A DNA stretch of 42,553 bases. Origin: JBBQER01 sp052148155. Lineage in GTDB: Bacteria > Actinomycetota > Acidimicrobiia > IMCC26256 > PALSA-610. The translations under genes were made by a program, and so were the position numbers. Every line of letters begins with the position of its first letter. The first letter of the stretch is position 1. The stretch spans positions 1-42,553 of the forward strand of contig JBKQIY010000061.1 of NCBI GenBank assembly GCA_052148155.1, in the 5' to 3' direction. The notes under the pieces are model-generated. The model was not told the DNA's origin. It was given only the letters and a program-made list of their open reading frames with translations, and did not search any database. This document shows positions 1 to 8,342 of this stretch, piece after piece.

Positions 1-29
1 ATTGGGCGCTTCAGGATCATGCTGCGGCT

Positions 30-917
30 TTAGGGGACGGATGCGTTACGGGTGTCGCAGTTGCGGGTTTGGCCGGGTGGAACTTGTCCGGCGCCGATGC
101 CTTCGAGCGCGGCGAACGGCCCGCAAGGGTTGGGGACGATCCAGACGTGCAGCATCGGTGTGTTCCCGGCCTTGTTCGTCCCGGGCGGGCAGATCCCATT
201 GGGGGCGGTCACACCGGAGAGGACCTTGTGGGTTGGGCTTTCGGTGAGGCACAGATTGCGGTGCACATGCCATTGGGTGAGTGCGCCACCGACGTCGGGG
301 ACGTCGGCGAAAGTGCTGCCGAAAGGCAACATATACATCGCGGCGACCGCGACCTGTTGACCGTTTCGGACCTCGTAGACGACGGATTCGGGCCGAGCCG
401 GGTCGAGGATGTGGCCGTCGTCGACGTAGGACCAGTTCACGTAGTGCTCGTCGCCGGTGCTGGCGTCGCCGATCGACCGGTACCCCGCCGCGTACGCCTC
501 GGCCGGATACTCGTAGCGTTTGAGGCCAACGATGGTCGCCGAGATCAGCGCTTCGGCCCGCTGCAGTTCGGCCGGCGTGACGCCCGGCTCGCTGGCGAGC
601 ACGATCGACGGGGCCACTGAGGCGGTCGTAGGCGAAGCCGTGACCGGCACGCCTGTCCGTACCGTCGTGCTGGCCCGACCGGTCGTCGAAGGAACAGTGC
701 TTGCCGCGCTCGTTGTGCGGGGTGTCGTCCTGACGACAGTCGTTGCCGGCGTCGGAGTCGTCGCGACGGGGCCTTTGAACGGCACCGTCGATGTTGTCGC
801 GTGCGGCGATGAGGATCCGCACGCCGCCGCCAATACGACGGCGATGGCTCCTATCGCACACAAGCGCCCAAGCTGACGCCCTTGTCGGCGCTGACTATGC
901 GTCATCGGCCCGGTCAT
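30..917 (-). CDS. Putative secreted lipoprotein with WHVH motif, function unknown
   Basis: A 295-aa protein. I place the start at the ATG at 917 because a GAGGGGTGG ribosome site lies just upstream; an ATG at 905 and a longer frame to 947 are also possible. The N-terminus is basic, then hydrophobic, and ends at a Cys (LAAAC), which fits a lipoprotein signal. A Thr/Ser/Pro-rich linker of about 70 residues follows. The C-terminal 180 residues form one compact domain with conserved-looking aromatic and His residues: YVNWSYVDDGH, MYMLPFG, WHVHRNLC and HVWIVPNPCGPFA. Two His pairs and several Cys could bind metal or form disulfides, but I do not recognise the family. It is divergent from the cyclophilin gene at 1169, so both probably use the 250-bp region between them. 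Existence as a gene is fairly sure; the function is open. Confidence 0.75.
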   Translation of the reverse strand: MTGPMTHSQRRQGRQLGRLCAIGAIAVVLAAACGSSSPHATTSTVPFKGPVATTPTPATTVVRTTPRTTSAASTVPSTTGRASTTVRTGVPVTASPTTASVAPSIVLASEPGVTPAELQRAEALISATIVGLKRYEYPAEAYAAGYRSIGDASTGDEHYVNWSYVDDGHILDPARPESVVYEVRNGQQVAVAAMYMLPFGSTFADVPDVGGALTQWHVHRNLCLTESPTHKVLSGVTAPNGICPPGTNKAGNTPMLHVWIVPNPCGPFAALEGIGAGQVPPGQTRNCDTRNASVP

Positions 918-1168
918 CGGCCACCCCTCAATCAACCATCGGGACACCCATCAGCGTAGGCCGTCGACTGCCGCCACACGCCGCCCACCCGATGCTGCGC
1001 ACTGACGCTCGACTGAAACCTCCCCCCGCCCGCGATCCCCGACGATGAAGCGATACGCCCCGTGGTGTGCGCCCTTCGGGGTGCGGTTCTCGTAATTGGA
1101 CCGGTCGACGGTCACCTAGGCTCGGTTTGTTTCTCGACGCCGATACGCACGTCGCAGAGGAGCAGTAG

Positions 1169-1903
1169 ATGTCCGTTGGGTTCGGTCTCGGTCGCCGTTC
1201 CGGCATCGTCGTTGCGTTGTTCGCCTCCGTGGTCGGTGTCGCTGTGACCGGTTCGTTGAGTGGGGCGGCGACGACGAGCCCGACCGTCACGTCCCCCACT
1301 GCGAAGACTCCTCTGGCTACGTCTTCGCGTGTCGTGCTCCCTGCCGGTTGTGTCACCGCAGTCGCGCCAAAGACGCACAAGCCCATCTACAAGTCGCCAC
1401 CACCACTCACGATCAACGTCGCCAAGACCTATGTCGCGCATGTCTCGACGACCTGTGGAACGTTCGACATCACGCTCGCCCCGAAAGTCGCCCCCAAGAC
1501 CGCGAACAGTTTCGTGTTCCTCGCCCGGCACCACTTCTACGACGGGCTGACCTTCTTCCGTCTCTTCAAGAACTTCGTCATCCAAGGCGGCGACCCCAAA
1601 GGCAACGGGACCGGTGGCCCGGGCTACGTCCTGCCGACCGAACCACCCAAGACCGGCTACATGAAAGGTTCGGTCGGCATGGCGAACGCCGGGCCTGACA
1701 CGACCGGGTCGCAGTTCTTCGTGGCCGTAAGCGCCACCGGAGCCAAGGATCTCGGAGGTCCCCCGTACCTGTACTCCGACCTCGGGACCATCACCAAGAA
1801 CTTCGGTGTCATCCCCAAACTCATGACGTTCGCACCCGCCTCGAACGACGGCCAGCCGACACGTCCGCTCTACATCTTCAAGATCACCATCACCGAGTCA
1901 TAG
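1169..1903 (+). CDS. Secreted cyclophilin-type peptidyl-prolyl cis-trans isomerase
   Basis: A 244-aa protein starting at ATG 1169 behind a GAGGAG site. Residues 1-33 look like a signal peptide (basic start, hydrophobic core, Ala-rich end). A Ser/Thr-rich spacer follows, and the cyclophilin domain covers roughly residues 80-244. Family hallmarks are present: FFRLFKNFVIQGGDPKGNG (with the catalytic-type Arg), GGPGY, and GSQFFVAVS. Known cyclophilins of this class isomerise Xaa-Pro bonds; with a signal peptide this one would act on exported proteins. A pair of Cys near residues 61 and 95 could form a disulfide outside the cell. No gene on this strand is close enough to form an operon. Confidence 0.93.
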   Translation: MSVGFGLGRRSGIVVALFASVVGVAVTGSLSGAATTSPTVTSPTAKTPLATSSRVVLPAGCVTAVAPKTHKPIYKSPPPLTINVAKTYVAHVSTTCGTFDITLAPKVAPKTANSFVFLARHHFYDGLTFFRLFKNFVIQGGDPKGNGTGGPGYVLPTEPPKTGYMKGSVGMANAGPDTTGSQFFVAVSATGAKDLGGPPYLYSDLGTITKNFGVIPKLMTFAPASNDGQPTRPLYIFKITITES

Positions 1904-1922
1904 CCATCGACTACCGAGAGTT

Positions 1923-2304
1923 GTGAAGCAGCCCAAGCCGACGCCACACTGCCGACGTGCGTTGCCGACGTTCGCTCCGATGCTCGCAAGCATCCGGCCG
2001 CCGACGGTCGGTGCCGATTGGGCCTTCGAGCCCAAGCTCGATGGTTGACGGGCGCTCGTCTACGTCGACGGTGTCGTCGCGGCACGGACCCGCACCGGCC
2101 GTGACATCACCGGCCGGGTCGAAGTTCTGCAAGGTTTGGCTGGCACCGGTCGGCGTCTTGTCCACGACGGAGAAGTCGTCGCCGTGCCCACCGTCTGCCA
2201 ACGTGGCGCACGACCCACGCGAAGTCGTACGGTCGGATTCGGCGATCGGTTCGAGGTCGAACCCACGGTTGGGCGTGGCAGCGAAGTATCCGATCTGCGG
2301 GCGG
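1923..2304 (+). pseudogene. ATP-dependent DNA ligase fragment with in-frame TGA
   Basis: In the frame of the ATG at 1980 (GTG at 1923 also possible), the sequence reads PMLAS, then DWAFEPKLDG, then a TGA at 2046-2048, then RALVYVDGVVAARTRTGRD and LVHDGEVVA. This is the N-terminal adenylation domain of an ATP-dependent DNA ligase of the LigD/LigC type. The K of KLDG would be the AMP-accepting lysine, and DGEVVA is the next conserved motif. Homologues usually have Trp, Tyr or Phe directly after KxDG, so TGG to TGA is the simplest lesion. Similarity fades after about 2185, and the frame runs into the end of the opposite-strand methyltransferase gene. The rest of the ligase (nucleotidyltransferase core and OB fold) is absent. 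I read this as a dead, truncated ligase gene. Confidence 0.75.
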
Positions 2305-3102
2305 CTAGGGCGTCGACCGCGTCGGTGCTTGTGCGGTGTACAGGGCGGTGACGAAGTGTCGCGTGACCAGGCCACCAAAGTCATGGTCGACGAGCGCTTG
2401 TAGCTCGTCGAGTACGCGCGCTTGCTCCTGCTTGGATCGGTGCAAGACGATCGCCATCGTCGCGTATAGGGCTCGGATCGCGGCAGCGTCGAAGGTGAAG
2501 TCGGTTCGAATGATGTCGCTGCGGATTTCAACGAAGCCAGCATCGTGCAAGTCGGCGCACCTGGCGTCGACGTCGATCTGGAAGGGTGGTCGACCCGGAT
2601 CCACGATCGAGAGCGGTGGGCCTAACACGCTTCGTATCGCCACGTCGAAGTCGTCGACCATCGTCGGGTCCTCAAACAGCATCCACCAAATCGCAACGCT
2701 TCCACCCGGGCGAAGAACCCGTCGCAGCTTGCGGGTACCGATGCGCTGATCGACCCAATGGAACGATGTCGCCGCGACTCCGAGGTCAAACGTGCCGTCG
2801 GCAATGACCGCGTCTTCAAACGAACTCACAACGACCTCAACGTCTGCATCGGTCAAGACTCGCTGAACGAACTTTGCGAGTGCCGGGTTCGGCTCGACGC
2901 AAGTCACCGCCGCGCCCGATGACGCAAGCCGTCGCGTCACGATGCCCGTGCCCGGCCCGATCTCCAAGACGCGGGCACCACCGCGAAGTTGGCAACGATC
3001 ACGCAAGACGTCGTAGACCACTTCGGGATACGGGGGCCGTCCCAACGTGTACCCGGCAGGGTCCTGTCCATACAAGTCTCGACCCGCCGAACGATCAAAC
3101 AT
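2305..3102 (-). CDS. Class I SAM-dependent methyltransferase
   Basis: A 265-aa protein if it starts at the ATG at 3102 (MFDRSAGRDLYGQ). A GTG at 3126 is an alternative, and the frame stays open to 3372, but that extension is Arg-rich and unlike the family. Motif I (VLEIGPGTGIVTRRL) sits near residue 45, followed by an acidic residue at the end of strand 2 (CVEPNPAL), DLGVAATSFHWV and LRRVLRPGGSVAIWW. This is the usual order in small-molecule methyltransferases of the UbiE/Methyltransf_11 type. The substrate cannot be told. The gene is convergent with the ligase remnant. Confidence 0.85.
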   Translation of the reverse strand: MFDRSAGRDLYGQDPAGYTLGRPPYPEVVYDVLRDRCQLRGGARVLEIGPGTGIVTRRLASSGAAVTCVEPNPALAKFVQRVLTDADVEVVVSSFEDAVIADGTFDLGVAATSFHWVDQRIGTRKLRRVLRPGGSVAIWWMLFEDPTMVDDFDVAIRSVLGPPLSIVDPGRPPFQIDVDARCADLHDAGFVEIRSDIIRTDFTFDAAAIRALYATMAIVLHRSKQEQARVLDELQALVDHDFGGLVTRHFVTALYTAQAPTRSTP

Positions 3103-3408
3103 CTCCGAAGGTTCGTCGCTGCGCACGCACGCATCATGCCTGATAGTGCGCGTCCCACCAGGCCGTCGAGCAGCACAGATCGACGCGAAACAAGTACGAC
3201 GGATCGCCCCGACTGCGTTCAACATCGAAGCGGGGCGAACACTCCTACCGGCGGCGCTAGTGCCACGACCGACAACGATTGCGCTGATTGACCGTCCGCG
3301 TTGGAGCTGAGGAACGCCTCGGACAGCGAGTACGACGCCACTCCGACTCGTACGGAGGCGATCCGTCGTCACACATATCAGCGGACGTCGGACATGCCCC
3401 GACCGTGG
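3103..3408. other. Intergenic stretch, no gene supported
   Basis: About 300 bases lie between the methyltransferase start and the end of the kinase gene. Open frames here are uninterrupted in several registers but show no motif, no ribosome site and no credible protein composition. It should contain the methyltransferase promoter; I could not pick out a convincing -35/-10 pair. Confidence 0.4.
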
Positions 3409-4347
3409 CTACCGGTAAGCGTCGATGGCATCGCTGATCCTCTGCAGGCAGCGACGACCGAGGGCGTTGTGGCCGGCCACGGCGACGGCAGCCAGGTAGG
3501 CGTGAAGACGCCACAGTTCGCGCCGTTCACCGAAACCCGGATCGATCGGTATTTCTTCGTTGTACCTGTCGAAGAGCACGACCGGTACCGGCTCGATCCA
3601 GTCGACCAGGGCCAAGTCGGCTTCCGGATGGCCGAAGTACGGGGCGGCATCGACAAGCACCGCGCCAGCGTCGGTGCTGACGCAGTTGTTCGGCTGAGGG
3701 TCTCCGTGCAAGAGGGTCGGTTGCGGTTCAGGCCCGGACAATGTGGAACAGCGGCGGATGATTCGTTCGACGCCATCGGCCAACGGCATCGGCAAGGACG
3801 TCGAGTCGACTGCGTCTCGTAACCGGGGGACGAGGCGCCGCTCGGCGTAAAAGTCGGCCCAGCGGGCCGAGCTGATCGACTGGTTGTCCTGCGGCAACGG
3901 CCCGAAGAAACCGTCGAAATCGTCGAGCCCAAAGTGGTGTCCTCGGGTGTGGTGCAGCGCAGCGAGGGCTTCGCCCATCGCACGCCAATCTTGTGACGTT
4001 CGCGAGTCACCGTGACGCCCGAACAATCCCTCAGACAGCAACAGGAAGGCGCCATCGCCGACGGCGAACTTTCCGGTTCCGATCGGCGTCGACGTTCGAG
4101 CCTGGGCCGCCGTGCGCAGGAGCGCCAACCCCTTCAACTCGGCGTCGAAGAGTTCCATCCCGCCGGGATCAGTGCTGAGCTTGGCGAAGACAGGTAGGAC
4201 ACGGCTTCGGAAGATGCCGCAGGAGTGAGATGCCCGGTCGGTCAGGTCGACGAAGTCGTCCCAGTCCCACGGTTTGCCGATGTAGTCCGATGTCGCCCTC
4301 TTGACAACTGCGACGATGTCGGCTTGCAGCAGCGCATTCGCCACCAC
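3409..4347 (-). CDS. Fructosamine-kinase / aminoglycoside-phosphotransferase-like kinase
   Basis: A 312-aa protein if it starts at the GTG at 4347. The frame is open to 4455 and no start has a clear ribosome site, so the 5' end is uncertain. The kinase-like fold is shown by VFAKL (the ATP-binding Lys strand), then LLHGDPQPNN (catalytic loop, with Asp as base and Asn for metal), then AVLVDAAPYFGHPEADLALV, which matches the metal-binding Asp and the YxGHxEADLA signature of fructosamine kinases (PF03881). Known members phosphorylate ketosamines so that glycated proteins or sugars can be repaired or used. HGDL is replaced by HGDP and DPA by DAA, so the substrate may differ. No operon partner is evident. 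Confidence 0.82.
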   Translation of the reverse strand: MVANALLQADIVAVVKRATSDYIGKPWDWDDFVDLTDRASHSCGIFRSRVLPVFAKLSTDPGGMELFDAELKGLALLRTAAQARTSTPIGTGKFAVGDGAFLLLSEGLFGRHGDSRTSQDWRAMGEALAALHHTRGHHFGLDDFDGFFGPLPQDNQSISSARWADFYAERRLVPRLRDAVDSTSLPMPLADGVERIIRRCSTLSGPEPQPTLLHGDPQPNNCVSTDAGAVLVDAAPYFGHPEADLALVDWIEPVPVVLFDRYNEEIPIDPGFGERRELWRLHAYLAAVAVAGHNALGRRCLQRISDAIDAYR

Positions 4348-4503
4348 ACGAACGCTACTCGTCGGGTGTCGTTCGGCATCGGTGAGACGCGTTCGGGTCG
4401 CCAACGATCCAGAAACGATCGCTCTGTTGCGACAACCAGATGTCTTGTGGATCATGGCTGCAGCACCGAACGACGGATCGGCACTGCCGTCAAGGCATCG
4501 AGC

Positions 4504-4823
4504 TCAGCGGAAACAAGCGAACGTTGCCGGTCGCAGCACCAGGGAGTCGGTCCCGGGCTCGTCGTTTTCATGCCAGGCCGCTTCGACCATCGACTCAGAA
4601 TCCAGCTCCGGCACATTGCCGTCGAGCACGTCGTGCAGCGAGAAGCCGTGTCGGTCCAGCATGGCGCGCGACCGAACGGCAGGCTCATGTCGATGATCTC
4701 TAGCGGATCGACTTCGGCGTCTTGGTCTTCGGGTACCAACGTCGCGAGCGTCTGTTGCGAAGCGATCCTGCTTTTGCAGTCGGTGCGACCCTGGACCGTT
4801 GCGAGAGGGTCGACGCGGAACGT
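4504..4823 (-). pseudogene. Frameshifted remnant of an unrecognised protein
   Basis: Immediately after the RCC1 gene stop, the minus strand reads like protein in two registers. The first part (about 4823 to 4665) gives PLATVQGRTDC and DQDAEVDPLEIIDMSLPFGR. The second part, one register away, gives RHGFSLHDVLDGNVPELD and TDSLVLRPATFACFR and ends in a stop at 4504. Joined near 4660-4670 they would make about 105 residues of normal composition. No start codon with a ribosome site is visible. The family is unknown, and chance coding-like sequence is possible in GC-rich DNA. Confidence 0.35.
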
Positions 4824-5711
4824 TTAAAGGCCGGTGACGGTGACCGGCGCAGTCTTGGTGACGTTGTTGTCTTCCCAGCATTTGATGATCCCGACGGACA
4901 AGACGGCGCAGTCATCGATGTCGCCGAGCGCGACGAAGGTGACGCCGCTCAGTCCGGCTAGGTTCACCAGGGAAGGCTTGTAGGTGTTCGTGTCGTAGCC
5001 GGCCAGGCACTTGACGGTTCCGTCTTCCAGCAACGCGCAGGTTCGGTCGGTGGTGCCGCTCCCGTCAGTCGAGAGTGCTTTGACGTCGGTGAGGCCGGTC
5101 ACGACGACCGGGGTCACCGAGTTGGCCCCCCAGCACTCGACCGTCTCGGTCCTCAACAGCGCGCACACATGGTTTTGGGCTGCGGAGACGCTGGTCACGT
5201 CACTGACTCCCTTCACCGTTGTCGGGATCTTGCTGCACGGAGCGCTGAACTCTCCGAAGGGACACTGCGCCTGACCATTCGGGGGTACACCGAGTTCGCC
5301 GCTGCCGACGTAGCCCCAACACTTGACGGTGCCGTTCTGCAACGACGCACACGCGACCTGAGCGCTGATCGAAACGCTGGTGACCTTCCGGAGTCCGGTC
5401 ACGCTGACCGGCGTCACCGAATCTTTGATCGTGCCGTTGCCGAGCACCCCGTAATCGTTCTGACCCCAACACTTCACCGTCTCGGATGTCGTCAACGCGC
5501 ATGCGCTCTCGCCGCCCGCGCTGAGCGCCGTCACGCCGCTGAGCAGCCCCTTCCCGTTGATGCCCTTCACGCTGACCGGCGCCGCATAATTCGTGGTGCC
5601 GTCACCGTCATATCCGAGGGCGTCCCAACACGTCACGGTCCCAGCCTTCAACAGCGCGCAGACGTTCGCATCGTCGGCGGCGACGGCCGTCGCGCCCGTC
5701 AGGACGCTCAC
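4824..5711 (-). CDS. RCC1-repeat protein, 5'-truncated
   Basis: An open frame of 295 codons with a GTG at 5711 is made almost entirely of RCC1-type repeats. Each has CALL..GTVKCWG, a variable loop, then PVxVxGL and a VTxVS strand. About six copies are recognisable, the last ending at the stop. These repeats form a beta-propeller, and in bacteria such proteins are usually exported with a signal peptide. None is present here. The same frame continues upstream of 5711 with GQVANGPTVNRDPTQPVSV, the tail of an earlier repeat, and then meets a stop around 5808. The real 5' end, with signal peptide and first repeats, has therefore been lost, and 5711 is unlikely to be a genuine start. I regard it as a gene fragment. 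Function unknown. Confidence 0.7.
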   Translation of the reverse strand: MSVLTGATAVAADDANVCALLKAGTVTCWDALGYDGDGTTNYAAPVSVKGINGKGLLSGVTALSAGGESACALTTSETVKCWGQNDYGVLGNGTIKDSVTPVSVTGLRKVTSVSISAQVACASLQNGTVKCWGYVGSGELGVPPNGQAQCPFGEFSAPCSKIPTTVKGVSDVTSVSAAQNHVCALLRTETVECWGANSVTPVVVTGLTDVKALSTDGSGTTDRTCALLEDGTVKCLAGYDTNTYKPSLVNLAGLSGVTFVALGDIDDCAVLSVGIIKCWEDNNVTKTAPVTVTGL

Positions 5712-5898
5712 CGGTTGCGTAGGGTCGCGATTGACCGTGGGGCCGTTCGCGACTTGGCCGCACCGGCCAGCGGCTTCGGGTGCCGGTGACCGTTTTCGAC
5801 CCGCTTGTCAGGTTGGGGCCCCATCTGGCTGCGGTGAGGGTCTCGTGCGAAGATGTCCTGCCAAATAGCGGGGTCAGAAACGATCACAGGGGGAGTCA

Positions 5899-6390
5899 AT
5901 GCGTCGCACTGGTCCGAAAGGTTTGATCGCCGTCGCGCTCGCGGCGGGTTCGTTGCTCGCGTTCGGGTTGGCCGGCCCGGCCAGTGCCGCCGCACCGCCT
6001 GCGACGTGTAGTAGCCCGAAATCGTCCGTCAACATTAAGAAGTTGACCGCCACGTTCACGCTGACCGCCTGCACGAACACGAAAGCCACGGGCGGCAGCG
6101 GATCCGCGGTCGTCAACTTCAAGACGGTGGGCAAGGGCAGCGCTGTGGCTGGCACGATTACCTGGCACGGCACTGGTACCACGACCTTCTCGCTTTCAAC
6201 GGCGGGGGGCAAGACCCCGAACAAGTGCCCGAAAGGGACCTCGGAGTTCGTCAGCACGGGCAAAGTTCAGGGCGGGTCGGGCGCCGCGCTGAAGGGGATC
6301 CCGAAGGGTTCGCCCGTCTCGGAGACCACGTGTTCGAACGCGACGACGGGTGCGTCGACCATCTACCCGGGCACCAAGTTCGTCGTGTAG
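5899..6390 (+). CDS. Small secreted protein, function unknown
   Basis: A 163-aa protein with ATG at 5899 behind GGGGGAG. Residues 1-31 form a textbook signal peptide ending AGPASA-AAPP. The mature part is about 130 residues, rich in Gly, Thr and Ser, with Cys at about 37, 58, 111 and 146 that could pair outside the cell. Alternating polar/hydrophobic strands (NIKKLTATFTLTAC, AVVNFKTVGKG, AGTITWHGTGTTTFSLS) suggest a beta-sandwich. It resembles small secreted actinobacterial proteins in style, but I cannot name the family. It is followed by a strong hairpin at 6421, so it is probably a single-gene transcript. Confidence 0.8.
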   Translation: MRRTGPKGLIAVALAAGSLLAFGLAGPASAAAPPATCSSPKSSVNIKKLTATFTLTACTNTKATGGSGSAVVNFKTVGKGSAVAGTITWHGTGTTTFSLSTAGGKTPNKCPKGTSEFVSTGKVQGGSGAALKGIPKGSPVSETTCSNATTGASTIYPGTKFVV

Positions 6391-6420
6391 CACGCAGAAG
6401 ATCAGCAAGCGTTCGCAAGT

Positions 6421-6443
6421 GCGGCCCCCGATCCGGGGGCCGC
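6421..6443 (+). terminator. Intrinsic-terminator-like hairpin
   Basis: A perfect 10-bp inverted repeat (GCGGCCCCCG / CGGGGGCCGC) around a 3-nt ATC loop, extendable by one T-A pair. It lies 30 bp after the stop of the secreted-protein gene. No U-tract follows, which is common for high-GC actinobacterial terminators. Confidence 0.7.
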
Positions 6444-6640
6444 ATCGCGTCTGCGTGCACCCGTCGGGCGAGCACCGCTTTCTCGGATCTTCGAATCTCA
6501 GCGGGGTCGCGGTGACAGACGGCGTTGGCAGCCGACCGTTCGACGACGTTGGGTGCGGCTCGGCTGGTGGCGTAACACGCTCGAGAGCGACATTCTGTGC
6601 GTCAGTCGTTATACCAGCGCGAGAGCCGGAGGTCTCAGAA

Positions 6641-7069
6641 ATGCACACTCCTTGGGGTGGCGGACAGCCGATCCCGAATACTCCGTTTCGCCGAGTCATC
6701 CCTGCGGATGCGACCGACAACCGGATGGTGATGCTGGCGGTCCATATGCCAGTAGGCGAGAACGTCGCGCCGCACGCTCACGCGCACGAGGATCAGGCAA
6801 TCATCGTAGTAGCTGGGACGGTAGGAGCAACGCTTGCTGACGAGGAGTTCGAGCTGACCGCCGGGTCAGTGGTGTTCCTTCCCCGTGGCGTGCCGCATGG
6901 GCATTGGAACAAGGGCGACGACATTGCGCGGGTGTTGGAGATCTACACGCCGGGTGGTTTCGATCTCGTATTCGAGCGGATCGGCGCGATCTTCGCTTCG
7001 GGACGCCAGCCGACGCCGGACGACTTTCACCGCATCGACGAGGAACGCAGACTCGCCTCACCTGGCTGA
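6641..7069 (+). CDS. Cupin-domain protein
   Basis: A 142-aa protein. ATG at 6641 is chosen because a perfect GGAGGT lies 7-8 nt upstream; the frame is open much further 5' but without protein character. It is a single conserved beta-barrel cupin. Motif 1 is HAHAHEDQAIIVVAG with the His/His/Glu metal set, followed by a Gly turn (LTAGSVVFLPRG), and motif 2 is VPHGHW with the last His. Cupins of this size may be metal-dependent dioxygenases, isomerases or plain sensors; nothing here selects one. It is convergent with the monooxygenase-like gene at 7111. Confidence 0.85.
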   Translation: MHTPWGGGQPIPNTPFRRVIPADATDNRMVMLAVHMPVGENVAPHAHAHEDQAIIVVAGTVGATLADEEFELTAGSVVFLPRGVPHGHWNKGDDIARVLEIYTPGGFDLVFERIGAIFASGRQPTPDDFHRIDEERRLASPG

Positions 7070-7110
7070 CGACCGGAGTGCAGATCTGCCATCGATCGGC
7101 ACTTGCGCGC

Positions 7111-7421
7111 CTATCCGGTGTGATCGTCGTCGACGATGAGATCGACGAACTCGGGCGGACCGTCGAAGATCTCGCCCATTAGCGCGCGGATCTCGGCGAG
7201 GCTCTCTTGGCGGCGCGGGTCGTTCTCACGGGCGCGGGCGGCGTCCTCGCTGTCGAACACGACCGGCGTGTAGATGCTGAGGCGGTCGGTCTGATCGTGC
7301 ATCACGTTGAGCGCACGAGACCCGAGCTCGGCTGCTCGGTCGCGCGCAACCCCGCCCAGACCTTCTCCAGGTCGGCCTCGCGGCCCGGCTTTAGTCGCAT
7401 CTTGATGAGTTGTGCCCACAC
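7111..7421 (-). pseudogene. Antibiotic-biosynthesis-monooxygenase-like (ABM) protein, frameshifted
   Basis: GTG at 7421, with GGAG about 11 nt upstream, opens VWAQLIKMRLKPGREADLE and then LRATEQPSSGLVRST, which meets a stop at 7302. The neighbouring register continues as VMHDQTDRLSIYTPVVFDS, ending at 7111. Adding one G in ACGTGATG (near 7305) rejoins them as GLVRST-VMHDQ, exactly the middle of a dimeric alpha/beta-barrel ABM domain of about 103 residues. Family members are small cofactor-less oxygenases or heme-degradation-like proteins. It is either a real one-base deletion or a sequence error. The 3' half is also open as an independent frame from 7458, but the N-terminus of that frame has no protein character. 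Confidence 0.65.
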
Positions 7422-8186
7422 GATCGGGTCTCCGTTCGACGAGGAAGCGATGCCGCATCTTCGCCTCGATGTGGGTTGGCGTGCCAGCGCGTCAGCGGCG
7501 AGCGGCCTCGTGCCTGCAAGCGGCCAACTGCGAACAGCGGTCCGTCTAGTCCGACGAGGATGATCGCTCCGCGCGAGCGAAACAAAATGGAGGTTCTCAA
7601 CGGCTGCACCTCGGACGCACAGAACTGTCGTTCGGCGCCTGTCGAAGAAAATCCCGAGGCGCACAGAACGCGAGCCGCTTTCTCTCGTCGCCGCGCACCC
7701 GGGTGAGGACCGCACCGAGCGGACCGGTCGACTTCGAGTCAACGACCTCCGTGCCCGAGCGCGCTGAGTTGGGACTCTGGCCTTCATATCGGTTGCGTGT
7801 TCCACCCGGACATCACCTTTCGGCCGCGCGCTCCGTTCAGCCGCGGCAGCTTGCATGCTCTCGCTCGTTCGGCCAGTGCCTGGCGTGAGCGCGGTCCGAG
7901 AGTTTGATTTCGGGGACGATGCGTTCCGAGTGCACGACGGACCTGAGCACCTCCGCATTGAGTAGCTCAGCGTGCCCGGTGAACCGAACTTTGACGCGTG
8001 TCCGCCACGACCCGCGTATCCGAGGCGATAGGACAGTGCGGCGTTTGTTCATGCACGCCGAACTGATCGAGCGGAGGTCCCGGCGTGCACCGCTCTTGTG
8101 GCGTGACCAGAACTCGGATGCGACTGGCTACGCGTGATCTTGCCCCAGCCGCGCGTCCCGCGTGTCACCGCGTTTCAGCCAGCGGA
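7422..8186. other. Gene-poor stretch, possible decayed coding
   Basis: About 765 bases without a gene I can support. Two minus-strand pieces have some protein character: ILFRSRGAIILVGLDGPLFA (around 7595-7520) and VRFTGHAELLNAEVLRSVVH (around 7990-7930). Neither has a start, a ribosome site or a family match. I see no RNA gene, repeat or terminator. It may be eroded coding sequence like its surroundings. Confidence 0.3.
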
Positions 8187-8342
8187 TCAGGAAGGCTCAC
8201 GACCCAAATCGAGTGCTCTCAGCCCAACGTTGAAGGCGTCGCGGCCCAGCCGCTCGACCACCCGATCTCGTTCTGGTCAGCGCTTCGAGTCCTCGCCGAT
8301 CGTGACGCCCAAGAGGTTCAGCTTGTCTAGGACGGTTGGCAT
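8187..8342 (-). pseudogene. Short coding-like frame interrupted by TGA
   Basis: ATG at 8342 opens MPTVLDKLNLLGVTIGEDSK-R, then a TGA at 8277-8279, and the same register continues PERDRVVERLGRDAFNVGLR to a second stop at 8187. The composition on both sides of the TGA is clearly protein-like. The 5' end overlaps the last 16 bases of the upstream secreted-protein gene. It could be two halves of a 51-residue protein with a Trp-to-stop change, or a fragment of something longer. The family is unknown. Confidence 0.35.
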
